Shown piece after piece: positions 35,130 to 47,999 of a stretch of 64,000 nucleotides of DNA; the stretch's first letter is position 1, and the number at the start of each line of letters is the position of its first letter. The stretch comes from Hyparrhenia diplandra (lineage: Eukaryota; Streptophyta; Magnoliopsida; Poales; Poaceae): positions 434,001 through 498,000 of the forward strand of contig JADLZK010008219.1 of the NCBI GenBank assembly GCA_015847255.1. The letters are read 5' to 3'. The notes below the pieces were generated by a model. The model was not told the DNA's origin. It searched no databases and saw only the letters and a program-made list of their open reading frames with translations. The translations under genes were made by a program, and so were the position numbers.

Positions 35130-38100
35130 ATGGCTCAAAAGAACCGCAAGCCGCCGAATTGGAACGTTAGAGGTTTAAATGACGCCGCAAGACGCGATGT
35201 CATCAATCAACGGTAAGAGATACCGGGCGCTACCATAGTATGTTTACAAGAGACTAAATCGCAACAAATCGACGCCACCATTGTCACGCGGATGTTGGTC
35301 AATGCTTTGCAAACTCTTTTGCGGCGCTACCGGGCGGCTCGACGAGAGGGGGCATCCCGCTTGCAAGTAAATGAGAATTTTTTCGCTTATCCGATGTTCG
35401 CCATTCCCCAAGACGCAGCGATTACGGGCGACCATAACCATGAGGGCCAGCAATATCCAATGGCAGATCACAAATCGTATATGGGCCTCAAGATGACGAC
35501 GAAAAGCTTATGTTCTGCGGGAACTAAAGTCCATTTCTGTGCCCACCCATCAGCGATGGCTCATATTGGGAGATTTTAATTTGATATACCAAGCACAAGA
35601 TAAAAACAATGCAAATCTCAATCGCGCCTCATGGGCTCCTTCAAGGCAACAATTGATACTTTTGGGGCTCAAGGAGATCAAGCTAAATGGACGCCGCGTT
35701 TTACTTGGACAAATGAGCAAACCTCCCCACCATGACCGGGATTGATAGATCGTTGTGTACTCCGGAATGGGACCTCCTCTTTCCATCATGCTTCCTCCAT
35801 TCAGTCCCTTCCCTCATGTCGGACCACACGCCTTTGTTACTTCATGGCACACTCGACCACTCCAACAACAATTTCTTTCGCTTTGAGAATTATTGGGTCA
35901 GGATGGAAGGCTTCGGGGAGGTAGTGCAAGCCGAGTGGGCAAAGCCGGTGAATACCATGCTGCCCATCAAACGTTTGCACATTAAAATGGCGAGAGTGGC
36001 AAAGGGTCTAAAGAAATGGCGCAAAGAAAAATAGGAAACACAAGGCTTGACTAGCCATTGTGAAGGAGGTTCTTACGCAATTGAATTGGCCCAAGAATCA
36101 AGGCCGCTATCCTCCCAGGAAATTGAGCTCAGGAGGCGTCTAAAAATTAGAAGTACGGGATTGGCGGTCATTGAGAAATCGCGTATGAGGCAGAGGTCCA
36201 GGCTTACGTACATCCGTTGTGGCGATGCCAACACCAAATTATTCCACATGAAGGCAAATGCTCGTCGGAGAAAGAACTACATTCACTGCTTCCAGAAAGA
36301 GGGAGGGTTGGTCTTCTCCCAAGAAGAAAAAGAAAAAGTGGCCGAAGATTTTTTCAGCGAGCATCTAGGCACCGCCACAGCAAGAACTTTGTCCTTTGAC
36401 TGGCAGAGCCTTGGCTACACTCCTAGAGACCTACACCAGTTGGAGTTGCCTTTCTCTCAGGACGAAATACGCCGCACCATTCACACAATGCCTTCCGAAA
36501 AAGCACCGGGGCCGGATGGCTTCACGGGGGTATTCTTCAAAGAGTGCTGGGAAACGATTAAGGATGACCTATCGGCTGCTATTAACAGCCTTTTTCAGCT
36601 CAACTCCCAGGGCCTAGAACTTATGAACTCCGCAAATATTGTGCTTCTTCCAAAAAAGGCGGACGCCCAAAAAATTACGGATTTCGGACCCATCGCCCTC
36701 ATGCATAGCTTTGCTAAAATCTTCGCCAAATCGCCGCCAACGGACTAGCTCCCCACCTTAACTCCCCGGTCTCCAATTGCCGAGTGCGTTCATAAAGAAA
36801 AGGAGCATACACGACAATTTCTTGTGCGTGCAAGCAACGATCAAGAAAATGTACAAGGAAAAGGTACCGGCATTTGTTCATGAAGCTTGATATCCACAAG
36901 GCCTTTGATTCAAGAACCGGAGCTATTTACTAGGACGCCTTGCGTGCCCTCGGCTTCGGCAATAGATGGTGTGATTGGGTATCCATGCTATTTCGCACGC
37001 CTACCTCGAGAGTGCTCATCAATGGGGTACAGGGGGTAAGAGTTTCCACCATGCCGTGGGCGCCCGCCAAGGGGACCCACTCTCACCGATGCTCTTCATC
37101 CTTGCCATGGACCCACCGCAGGCGTATGCTTGACCTAGCAACACGAGAATGGCGCCTTGTCCCCCCTTCCCTCCACAACGGCCAGATGGAGAACCTCCTC
37201 AGTATGCGGATGACGCGGCCATCTTCATAAATCCTAATAAGGAAGATATCGACGCCATTCAAGTGATCCTCCAGGCCTTTGGAAACATCTCCGGCCTACA
37301 CATAAATTTGGATAAGAGCTCTGTCCACCCGATCAGATGTGATAGCATTGACCTAGACCAAGTTTTGGCATCCTTCTCAGGAATCAGAGCCGCCTTCCCT
37401 TGCCGATACCTTGGGCCGCAGCCCACACACGTGCTCTACGCCCAAGGTCCACATCCCGCCACTCATCGAGCCGGATTGGGCAAAGACTTCCCTGGATGGA
37501 AAGGGAAATGGCTTAACAGAGCGGGCCGCCTCACCCTAGTCCAGTCAGTCCTCTCGGCGATGCCTACCTACCACTTAACGGTATTCCCATTACCGGCGTG
37601 GGCTCGCAAAAGCATTGACAAGATAAGAAGATCCTTCTTTTGGAAAGGCGAAGAGAAGGCCAATGGCGGCCATTGCCTCGTCAGTTGGCCAACGGTAGCT
37701 AGACCGAAGGACCTTGGTGGGATGGGGGTTCCCGACCTCGACAAGTTCGAGAGGGCCTTGAGATTGAGATGGTCGTGGCAACAATGGGTGGACACGCCCA
37801 AACCATGGGCCGGAATGGAGATCCCATGCAATGACCTAGATCGTGCACTTTTCAATGCTTCTACAAGTGTCACCATTGGTGATGGCCACAAGGCGCGCTT
37901 CTGGCATGATAGTTGGCTAGATGGTGAGACCCCAAAATACCTTGCCCCCAGCCTGTTTGAGCTTGTCAGGTTCAAGAACAGGTCTGTTCACTGTGAGCTC
38001 CGGAATAACGCCTGGGTAAATTCATTCATGGGGCGAATCACCACTTCCTTGCAAATAGAGGAATTTGTATCACTTTGGAGCAGGATACAACAAGTACACC

Positions 38101-38513
38101 TAACACCGGGTACTCCTGACACCATCACCTGGAGATGGACTGCAAGCGGCGTGTACTCCACCAGATCCGCATATAGGATCCAATTTTCTGGTTCCTATAG
38201 AGCTTTTAGGGGAGACCTCATATGGAAGGCGCACACCGAGAACAAATGCAAGGTATTCGCATGGATCATGGCACGAGAGAAAGCCCTCACGGTGGATAAC
38301 CCGCAGAGGAGAGGTTGGCCCCATCGGGAGCATTGCTCCTTGTGTAACGGGCCCATGGAAACATGCCTCCATCTTGCCCCTCATCGTGCCCTTTCACCAA
38401 AGCGGTTTGGGACCATGTCCTTATTTGGGAGCTTGATTCGACGCCAACCTACTCCCCCTTCAACCGCCCGACCCAACACATCTCATCTCCCGGTGGGAAG
38501 AGGCACAAGCTAG
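35130..38513 (+). pseudogene. LINE ORF2: endonuclease, reverse transcriptase, zinc-binding C-terminus; disrupted
   Basis: ORF2 nicks target DNA and copies the LINE RNA there. From the ATG at 35130 the endonuclease begins WNVRGLND near 35160 and CLQETK at 35240-35257, with an in-frame TAA at 35214 between them. SDHTPLLL near 35820 closes the domain. The reverse transcriptase shows KAPGPDGFTGVFF at about 36500-36540, IVLLPKKADAQKITDFGPIALMHSF (one change from the usual FRPI), LDIHKAFD near 36890 and the catalytic YADD at 37203-37214. GLHINLDKS and YHLTVFPLP follow, then the zinc-binding region FRGDLIWKAHTENKCKVFAW near 38205-38270 and CSLCNGPMETCLHL. The catalytic aspartates of YADD are kept, but frame breaks near 36740, 36900, 37050 and elsewhere prevent translation. 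Confidence 0.82.
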
Positions 38514-40650
38514 GATACCCAAGACCGACGTAAGACGCTTCAACGGTTTAGTCATCTACACCATCCGAACGTGTGGAAAGAGAGGAATAGGAGAATTTTC
38601 TCAAATGAGCTGGAGACGCCGGTGCAAGTGGCATCAAGAACGAAAAGAGGACATCCTACAGTGGAGGAGGGCCCAAAATTGGAGTGTGTAATCTAGTTTT
38701 ATTTTGATTTCCTCATCGACCCCGTCCTTTATGGCAACGGGGGACTACAAACACTCCTGTACATAAACTCTATCTCTTATCTTAATTGAGAGGCGAGCTC
38801 CCGCCATTTTACTTTCAAAAAAAAAGCGTGCCAAGCCATTAATGAATGAATCAATCGCAAGTATGCATCCTCTTATGCAGAGGCTATCAAGGTTTAATGA
38901 CAAATTCTGCTCCACGTGCGGCTCTAAAGAAGGGCAACTCATGCAATAAAGACTCGGAAAGAGATGGAGCAAAGACGTGAGCCACCCAAAGTGATCTCGA
39001 GACACCAACGGTCAAGTAGTTCCAACCTCTCAAGTTTTGTCAAATCTTTGAAACACTTGTTCCAAGGGGAGCAGATTAATACCATATTAAGTCTCAATGT
39101 TAATCTTGTCGGTGAAGTGAGGCCACCAAGGCAAACAACTAAAGCTTCATCCGTGATCTTCGCATGAAGAAAGCTCAAGTTCACGAATGCCGATGGTAGA
39201 ACCGGTGGCAGCTCCATGGTCCTTCCATTAATGACTCTTATCCTCTCTTTCGTGGCAAAAGATCCATGCCTTGATCATATTTTCTTTCGTCCATTCTCTG
39301 TCTCTTCCTTCTTTTATGAATCTTTCTACAATAATTGAGGAAAAATTCAGTGGCTCATTTCGACCGAGAGCGGCCGATCCAACGGTTACAAAGGCCGTAG
39401 GCAATAGGAGGCAAAGGCATGGAGGCAAAATTGCCTCCTCGTTGTGTCTATGACAGTGGGCCATAGGAGCAAAAAAATCGCCTCTTGTTGCCTTCGCTAA
39501 ATGGACGGATTAAGAATGGCCGGTAATTGCATTCTTGTAATTCTTTTTTCGATCAAGGATTAAACGGTAACTCTATAACTACACAATATTATTTTGACTA
39601 GTATAGTTAGGGTGGATAATAATTTTGTAGTGTACTTAGATTAATTGCATTCCATGTCGTGTACTTGTAGAATAAAAAAAGAATGTCGATTTCGTCCTCT
39701 AGGGTTCTTCCTCCCGCCGGTGAACCGCCCGCCCGATCATCACCCCTGCCCTAGTTCCTCCTCGTCATCATCCACTCGGCTCCTCGTCGTATAACGCCAG
39801 TCCGCTGGCGTCGAGCTGGGGTTCCACCGGGCCCGCCTCATCGCCATTTGCCACACGGGTGGTGGAGGGGCGAGGCAAGAAGCGGTGCCGGGCGGCGGTG
39901 GCACCTCGGTCCGCGTCGCCCGTGCCGGGCGCTTTGAGGTCTGGCCAAGTCCGGCCCGCGGCGGCGGAGGTGCTGGAGTCCGGCAGCGGTTGGCGGTGCG
40001 CCAGCGGCATGCGGAGTCATCCAATGGTGAGCAATCGTCGGATGTAGTTCAGCAACATGCACATGCTGCTTTACGTTTTCGATCACTTGACCAGGAGGCA
40101 CTATCCATTAGTACAGAAACATAAGAGAATTATATGTACCGGTATAACTTGGTGAGGTCATATGAATTTGGGAAATTCTTAATGTGATTCCATCATAAGA
40201 GAACAAGTATCTGACTTGATCATTTCTATATGTTTAGCATCATCAATTATATCATCTCGTGATGTTATGAACTGAATTCTTGCAGTCCTTTTTTGTCCAT
40301 GTGATGTGAAATTGAATTGATTGATAATCATGATCTGGAAGTTTTATTGCTATTGAAAGTGCAAGCGTGTCCAGATCAGTTTGGTGTAATTTACTTATGC
40401 TGTGTCTGATCTCTGAATGGGCTTGTCCAGAGCAAAATGCTGTTAAGATTGTTAGTTATCTCTGAATCCTAGATCATTTAAGTGCAAAATAAATAGTGGT
40501 ATTTGCTTGCTGCTCTTATTGTATGGTTTGAATGGAAACCTGCCGCTGTTATCTTTCATTGTTTGAATGGCCAGATGTCTTTTCTTTAAATTTGCATCAA
40601 CTATTTGCTCGGACTATTTTGCTGATGTGTCTTTTCTTTTTTTTTTTTTC

Positions 40651-41574
40651 AGTTACTCGCCAAACACCAAAGAAATCAATATCTTCTACAGGAATAAAGT
40701 CAGGAGAGCTGAGCTGTACTCCCTGAGCAGTGAGCATGCATATTTAACCTTAGGTAGTTCACTTGTCAGGCCCTCATACCATTTGGGATATTGAACTGTA
40801 AACTGACTCATCTAAGTTTAGCATTCCAGATTTTCCTGGACCCTGAAATATTTTAATTTAAACTGACTCATCTATCGCTAGGTGCTTTAGGTGCTTGTAA
40901 TTTTGAATCGCTAGGTATAGGCAGTGTCTGAATTTCTGCCGTGTGGGTTCAGATGCTTGTAATTTTTTCTGCCAGACGACAATGAACTGATTTGTTTAGA
41001 GGTTTGGTACCTATAATGCCTGATTGGTTGGTGATTGTTATTGAGGTTGACTTGTCGGCTCCGATCATGTGCTGTGATGAAACCAATGGCATGTATATGC
41101 TGCAGTGTCCAACAGGCAAATTATATTAGGTTCATAACATACTGCTAAACAACATCTTTTTCTTACAGAACGCAGACAGTCACGTTGTTGGCCACCAATG
41201 CAAGTATCCTGTACAGTAATACGGTTGAGATTTTTGATTTTTTATGTCCTATCGTTGGGTAGGCTCGACAATTGGGCATGGGAGGCGAAAATGGGCCACT
41301 CAGCGTCGCTGGGCTGTCCATGTCTTTGTTTCAAAAAAACATTGCCAATTTGAATTCTGCAAGAAATTCAGACTTTGGTTTACAAGGTATTTCGTCTCAA
41401 ATCACAGACAGAACACATCACTACATTGACATCTCTTCACCATCCCGCAATGCACACCCAAATAAAGCATCTTCGTTGTCGCTGTTGCATCCAGCATCTT
41501 CACAACGGTCAGCGGTGATGGCAACTGGGAATTATCATCACGCAAGAGGGTATAATTACAAGGCGCACAAGTGA
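40651..41574 (+). pseudogene. Exon-like fragments inside the MULE (unidentified gene)
   Basis: A T-rich tract ending in CAG at about 40652 precedes an exon-like stretch to about 40728. A second stretch after TTACAG (41167) runs to about 41202. A third (41272-41574) reads MGMGGENGPLSVAGLSMSLF, then QKNIANLNSARNSDFGLQG and on to a stop at 41572-41574. I do not recognise the protein family, and the exact exon borders are guesses. The pattern of short open stretches between T-rich, splice-like borders is what suggests captured gene pieces. Confidence 0.25.
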
Positions 41575-42822
41575 CAACTGCATGCACAGCTAACAGCTCT
41601 CTACATGCTAATATGCTACTCTCTACCTCTATTACCAAGCACCTGCAGCTTAAACCAGTTGCCCAGCCACCAAGATCCATGGAGGAAGATAGGAAGTCCT
41701 CATCTGCAATGTCACGGCCAAATGGATTAGGAAAATCATGTATGCTTTCATGAATTGTATGATCTACTAGCTGCAAACTAGGTATGAATCTATATACTCT
41801 AGTTGCAAATTATTTGTTGGCTTCATACTGAGATTTTTCAGAACATGTTTACTTTCAAAGGTTTTTAGATAAAAGCCCTCTTTAAACTGAACCAGGGCCT
41901 AGGACTGGCACCTCACTACCTCACTACTGTCAATTCCTTCTCCCATATCTGGTTCAGCTTGTTGGATTTCATGAATTTATGACAACAAACGCCATACGAC
42001 AGTAATGCCCATCTGGTTCAGCTTGTTGTATTTCTGGATTTATGACAACAAGCGCCCGACAAGTGATGTCCATGATCCATGCTTTAGAAATCTATAATCA
42101 ATCTTGGATTACGGGCAAAAGAAAGTTAATATGTCAGTTTTTATCTGATTTACCTAGTGAAATGACAAACATCATTGCCACAAAAATATGCCAAATTATC
42201 CTCTCGGCTAACCAAGAGAGCAAGAACAGCGTTGTGAGACCCTAGACCAACATGTTACATTGTAGAGACACCCACACAAAGCAATCTTGGATAACCAGGA
42301 CAAAGAAAGTTAATAAGCGAGGCAGAAGCAAAATGACCAACTAGCTGTCTAGAATTCATATTGTCCTCAACTTGAAATAGAAAAGACCTTTACCGCCTAA
42401 CAATCATGTCTAGAAGACTTTCAAACCATATACTCACTCCATTTACAAGTCGAACAAAATACAATCAATGTTTCGTCATGCTATATTCTAGACAGGGAAC
42501 CCCTAATATTCCATACCTCATACATATGTTTGGCAAAATAAGCCAATCAATTCGCATATTTATGTTCTTAGTTTCTTTCACAGAAGAGAAAGCTAAACCA
42601 TGTCATATGCCTTTGGTTTCAAAATCATCTAGCTTGATATATAGCAATAATATGGGGACAGGACAAGATTAATCGCTAAGGATGGAGAATGTTCCAAAGC
42701 CAAAAGTGTTTCCTCTAGCACACGCAAATCAGCTTCAATTTCGATAATAGCAGCTAGGGACTACATTTTGGACAACAATACTACAATATATCCAAAACAG
42801 TCTATAGTTTCACTTCAAGAAG

Positions 42823-42843
42823 AGTTTTTTTTTTTTTTTTTTT
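42823..42843. repeat. Poly(T) run
   Basis: About 21 thymines inside the MULE interior. The AT-rich stretch from 41760 to 43080 around it shows no coding feature. Confidence 0.8.
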
Positions 42844-45800
42844 GCTACAGTCCTATCCTAAAGATCTTTCACTTCAAACACTGCATATCAATGCAACACC
42901 TCGAATAATCCGAACCGCTACAAGTACACAATAACACTAAACTAGATTGTGCCTCCAAGATTAATTACAAAAACATTGACAAGATCAAACCAGACTAATC
43001 ATTCTATAAAGAGGTTCAACTTTCAAATGGGCATCAAATAATTCATGCAACAAATCCAAAACAAATGCATTGCTGCATTCCCAAATCATGGAATATGAGA
43101 TGAATCAATTCAAAACACGTGTATAGGATAGGACCCTTGGGCTTCTTCGATTGGGGATCGACGGGGCGGAACGTAGAGTTCTCCACGGGGAAGGGACGAA
43201 GACGTGACGCGAATTGGTGGCGGATCAGAGAGTTCTTCGGGCGGCGAATCGGTGGCGGATCGGAGAGTTCTCCACGGGGACGGGGACGAACGCCGACGCG
43301 AAGCGGCGTGCTATGTCGGGCACGGCATCAGGCGCGGGGCGGTGGCGGCGGTTTTGGCGGGGAGAGGATGCCGGCGAGGGAGAGGCAGCGGCTATGGCGA
43401 GGGGAGAGGATGGGTGGCGTCATCGCGGCCCTGCGGGCGAACCGGGCGAAGGTGATGGGGCCGATGGCGTGGCGGGCGACGGCGCAGGGCGGGCGTCGGT
43501 GATGGGTCCCCGGGCTGGAGTCGGGGGTTGGGGCGGCGATGGGTCCGCCGCGATGCGGGGTTGGGGGCGGCGATGGGTTAGTGGAGGGGGTGGCGATGTA
43601 ATTAGTGGTTAGCGGTGCTTAATGACATGGTTACCCTCTCACTTGAAAAAAAAGAATTTAGGGGGAGGCAATGAGAGGCAATGGGAGGCAAAATCAAGTA
43701 ATGTAGAAGGTCTCTTCTTTTATACCACTTTCAATAATTTGCAGATGTGTAGTTATATCATCCATCATCAGTGTCATCAACCGCTTGAGAGCTGAATAGT
43801 CTTGTGACAGTACTCTCCTAAGATCTGATCCCTGAATCCACCTCCCACATTGATGAAAGTTTAGACGCCAGTCATCCGCTCGCATCACATTTTCCCTAAA
43901 GTCATGTTGCTCGAGCTGATTTTTTCTCGACAAATGTAAGCGTGTGGGCAGCCGCTGATTGATAACTTTGTAAGTTTTTTTGGAAGACATGATAATGTCT
44001 TCAAATTTGGAACGTCCCATAGATGCAGAGTAGAGCAATGCTGAAGGAGCTCTGTAGGTAGGCCTTCTAGCAAGCTGCAGTTTTCAAGCTCAAAGATTTC
44101 CAAAATTTCAAAATAGGATTGCTCAAGTAACCACCTAGGATATGTGTCGATTTGTAACCTCGGATTATGAGCTTACTCGGTTGGGGTGGCGGTCTCGGAC
44201 CTTCTAGAATATCCAAATGCAGAATATCCATTGCATCCATGCCATTCTCGAACTCCACTCAAGCGCCAACTCCTTAAGGCGATTTTTCGGATATAGCTTC
44301 ATTCGTAAGGCTTCATCCTTTCCAAAGGACATTCTCAAGATTTTTCATCGTTAACCTACCACCAAGCTCATTCAAGTCCTTGTGCCAAGAACTCATATCC
44401 TTGCTTCTTTTGCACGTAAAAGACATATAGCTCTTGTAATGAAGCAAACTTGCCAATGTTGGGAATTTGATTCTCGCACCCTTCTAGATGCCGTAATTTA
44501 CTTAAATTGAAAACTTTGTCGGGCAACCTCTCCACCATGTAGTTTAACCGGAAGTAACTCGTAAGTGGTAAAGAGCACATAATGATCTAGGCAATTCGTA
44601 AACCGATGTTCTACCAAGGTCCAAATATCGAAGGTGCTTCACTCACCAATGTATTCGTGTAACTTGTGCTGTTGTAAAATGACAAATACAATACACGCAA
44701 CTTCTTGATTCTCAAGTATTTGATCAAAAATAACACTTGCATTATCCATCGGTGGATCAATGCAGATAACCGCAAGCGTAAATGACGCAGACTTGTTGAT
44801 AATTTGCTTATGTCTTTGCATACTCTCAATCGAAAACAGATAAATGTCGAGCGATTGCATGGTATTTTCGTCACATTATCTTCTTCTAATCTGAAGAAAT
44901 CTTCTCTAGAGAGTGACTCGCCAAATCATGAAGGATATCATGCATGATATAAAAACCAGAATCCAATTGTTGGAAGAAAGATCCAGAGACCATATCATTG
45001 AAGTACTCCGTCCCAACCTCTTCCGGTGTCCTCCCTCTCGGATTGCATGAACCAACAAAGCTTTTCGCAACCCAAAAGTGAACCAACCGATTAGGTCTAT
45101 ATGTATAAGCTTTTGGAAACAAGCTGCAATACAAGAAGCACCTTTGCACATGAGGATCTAACTTCTCATAACTCCACAACAGAGATGTGAAGGGTTCACT
45201 CAAATCGTTGAGCTTTAGTGCAGCTTTCCATTCAGTGATATCTTTTTTCTCGCTCAATCCGAACCCGTAACTTTTCTTCGCCAAAGGACACTTTCCAAGC
45301 TTGTTAGCAATCTTCTCTCGCAATATGTTCTTTCACAAGAATGACTGGTCTTCAATTTCTACTCCGGATAAAGCATGGTGTTTAAAGAGACCCAAGAACT
45401 CAAAGCATCATCCATGTTTTTCAAACGAACAACTTGTTCACAAAGATACGCCAGCCGGGAGCATTTCACCTCGAGAAGTCACCAAAACTCGCTTCCCGAC
45501 CGCTTCGAGACTAATGGAGCGGCGATTTGCTCCCACTCTGCCTCACTATCGATTTTTCAAACCAAACATCGCCTAAGACAAGTAGGAATTTTACGGATCT
45601 GTTGCAAAGATGTCCCGTAGTTTGCACCGGAGGGTATCAAGATTATCAACGCCCGGGCAGTCCCCCTTTTTCACGGACTCGATGATCTCCCTTGTGTGAC
45701 GACGCACATCCGCTTTTGCGTGAGATGCGAGATCCACATCCGAACATCAAAGCATTCCTTTATCCTCTTGTCATCGTGAGACATCGTGCTAAGGTGGACT

Positions 45801-46510
45801 TTCCCATTCCCCCTGCTCCAATAATTGCCAAACCCGAGTAGCTAGTTGAACTTGCCTCAGCAGTTGTTTCCTTGCCAAGAAGAAAATCTACTATGTGATC
45901 ACGATCCTTGTCGCGCCAAAAATACTCTTTGAAGCTGGAAGTGATGTGGTTGTACGAACAACGGTTGCCGCATACCTGGTGGCCACTCGACGGTATTGCC
46001 ATGTGGAAAGCCAAGAAGATCCCGAAGCTCCTTTTGCTTCAAGCAGGATGTCCTTGATCTCTTTCATCTTGTTAATTAGCTTTCGATTCTCTGGCAACAA
46101 GTTACGTGCCCTACTCTTGGCAGCACGAAGTGGCTTCATGATAGTGGATGTACAGAGGAGGCTTCATCCTCCCCTATCAAGGGATCCTTCACACTCTTTG
46201 CCTAGCGCTTGAGGAGGTTGTACTCATGCTCATCCGCGGAGGTCCTCAAAGATCATAGAAGGCTTCTTTGAGCCGCCGGATCCATGCCTCCAACCGCCCC
46301 TCGTGGGGGCTCTTCTCGGCCGCTTGAATCACCAGTCGAACTGCGTGGCGGGGATCTGTGGCTTCTAGTTGCCGGAGCTCACGCACCATGTCCATATTGA
46401 GGTAAGCTGAAGCTTCAGAAGAAACTTGCTGAAAATTGGCGATGCTGCCCACCTTAAGCCGGAGAGTGCCAAGTCCGCCATGGATGCAAAGTGGTTTGTG
46501 GTGCTTCGCC

Positions 46511-47305
46511 TTTTTTTTTTTTTTTTCTTGAATACGCAAAAGATTTGCGCATCTTTGTATTTAAGAAGAAGAGTTTTTACACCGCGCACGGGCGCGTTTT
46601 GGGAGGGTAAGATTTACAATAGGCATTGCCTCCCTTCGTTTTACACATGGTGATTACTCGCTAGCTAATTCTCCTAGATGGCGCGCCCCGCCTCTATCCA
46701 TAGGTCGGCGACCGCTTAATTTTGGCGAGGAATTGTGCGCTAGTGGCGGCTTCGTTCGGAAGTATCTCGCGTTTCTCTCTTTCCAAAGCTCCCATGCCAC
46801 TAGGGCGAAGAGGGTGTCTGCGCCCTTCCTCTTCTCTCCGTGCCACCTCCGTCTCCACCGCTCCCACCATTCGAGGATAGATCCCCCACCAACCCGTGAG
46901 GCGCCAACCCCCGGCGTCGCCGGGATGGTCCACCGATGTGTCGGGAGAAGGAGCGGCGGTGATGATGTGGTCGATGGTTTCCGGTCTTGGTCACAAAGGT
47001 AGCACTCGTCGCGCAAGATCTAACCCGTGGCGGTGCCTCGTCGGCCGGTCCGGTGCCTCCTCCTGGGAGAGCCGACCATAGGAAGATCGACCCGTAACGG
47101 CGCCCAAGTGCTCCAGACCGAGTGCACCCCGGAAGTGGGTGGGATGGCAGGTGTAGGGGCCCCAGTAGGCCGATCTGGAGGAGTAGGTCCCCTGCTGGGT
47201 CCATTTCCACACCAAGCGGTCGGCGTTGTTGTTGAGAACTTCTAGCTCGACCAAATCCCATAGACGCAGATATTGCTTTGTGTAGCGGGGGGGAGAGATG
47301 CCTCC
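46511..47305 (-). mobile_element. 5'-truncated LINE fragment in the 5' leader of copy D
   Basis: Poly(T) at 46511-46526 is the poly(A) tail of a minus-strand insertion. The following AATACGCAAAAGATTTGCGC, and the rest back to CGGGGG..GAGAGATGCCTCC at about 47305, is the reverse complement of the 3' end of the LINE at 58105-61391 (from about 60607). It encodes only the ORF2 tail (ECYLCDQDR, VAWELWKERNARYF). It lies about 30 bp upstream of the copy D start codon. Host sequence resumes at GAGAAGAGATCTTGGATGG, matching the leader of copy A. A target duplication is not clear because both flanks are pyrimidine-rich. Confidence 0.85.
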
Positions 47306-47999
47306 TTTTTTCAGAGAGAGAGAAGAGATCTTGGATGGAAATGTTTCGAGATGAAAATAAAATGATATGTTGAATTGGTAATGGAATGTACAAAATAGAT
47401 GAATGGATAGATGAGGCTTAATAAGAAACAAAGCTTTTTTTTTTAGTGTGGATGTGGTGCTTCTGCAGAGGGAAATAACTGGTAGTATGGATGAGGTGCT
47501 TTTGCAGAGGGACAGAACAGGGCAAAGTGATCCTTTTGGTAATGGCACAAGATGTTTGGATTTTGCAAGGACCTAAATTAGGCAGACGATGGGAAATAAT
47601 CGAAGGCCAATGGCTGTTTTATTTTCCCTTTTTGTGGAAGTTGTTTTATTTCTGGTAGGGAAGAAATGAATGAGTACAAGATGTCGGGTGCTTCTTCCTT
47701 TTTTTTTTTTGGGTGGGATTTTGCTGTTCTTTTTCGTGGTAGTGGATAAATGGAGTAGATGAGGGTGAGAGTGTGTCTAGTGACCAAGAAAATCAGGATA
47801 AAATGGAAGAAATATGCACAAGATAGAAGAAAGGATTGATTATGAGAAGCAGGAACATAATACAGATAAGGTGCTTCTGAAGATGGAAACAACTGGTGAA
47901 GACAGCAAATGAGTCGATGGAAACCCTGGAATCAAAAGACAGATAAAATTACTGAAACTGAAAAAAGTGAAGAACAGAGAACAAATCGATTGTTTTCCT
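47306..47999 (-). other. 5' leader of copy D (predicted intron), homologous to copy A leader
   Basis: It aligns with about 9975-10577 upstream of copy A: GATCTTGGATG.AAATGTTTC, GATGAGGTGCTTTTGCAGAG, AGGCAGACGATGGGAAATAA and GGTGCTTCTGAAGATGGAAA. No coding feature is seen. Confidence 0.55.

Larger units (their letters stand above)
31690..38826 (+). mobile_element. Near full-length LINE (7.1 kb) inserted in copy D, 12-bp TSD
   Basis: The 12-bp repeat CGTGCCAAGCCA occurs at 31678-31689 and 38827-38838. NLR homology stops exactly at the first and resumes at the second. The element ends in A9G. It has an ORF1 with two zinc knuckles and an ORF2 with endonuclease, reverse transcriptase and a C-terminal zinc-binding region, the plan of plant L1-type LINEs. 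ORF1 starts only about 27 bp from the left end, so the 5' end may be complete or slightly shortened. Both ORFs carry frame breaks. Confidence 0.92.
39318..43714. mobile_element. Mutator-like element (non-autonomous, possible Pack-MULE) in copy D, 9-bp TSD
   Basis: TTCTTTTAT at 39309-39317 and 43715-43723 is a 9-bp target duplication, the length typical of Mutator-like elements, and NLR homology is continuous across it (GTCTCTTCC then ATACCACTTT). The ends form imperfect inverted repeats of about 20 bp: GAATCTTTCTACAATAATTGA at the left, and GAGACCTTCTACATTACTTGA read inward from the right. Both subterminal regions are rich in GGAGGCAA and GCCTCC. No transposase is visible. The interior is gene-like: GC-rich at both ends (39700-40020 and 43120-43610), with intron- and exon-like stretches between, which suggests captured host DNA. 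Confidence 0.75.
31097..46481 (-). pseudogene. Rp1-like: Rp1-like CC-NB-LRR gene, copy D, split by a LINE and a MULE
   Basis: Three NLR pieces (43724-46481, 38839-39317, 31097-31689) join into one Rp1-family gene of about 3.8 kb once the inserted LINE (31690-38826) and Mutator-like element (39318-43714) and one copy of each target duplication are removed. The start is the ATG at 46481 (MADLALSGLRWAASPIFSKF). The first piece has the P-loop GAGGMGKSTLAR near 45795-45825, kinase-2 as LVLGDVW near 45560, RCFLYCSLFPK, and YIMHDILHDLAS near 44940. The second piece encodes part of the LRR (ITDEALVVCLGGLTSPTRL). The third ends SKISHIRWKHIF with a TAA at 31097-31099. Small frame breaks are dense in the first two pieces. 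Unlike A, B, C and E, this copy cannot be functional as one gene, since about 11.5 kb of transposon DNA interrupts it. Confidence 0.9.
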
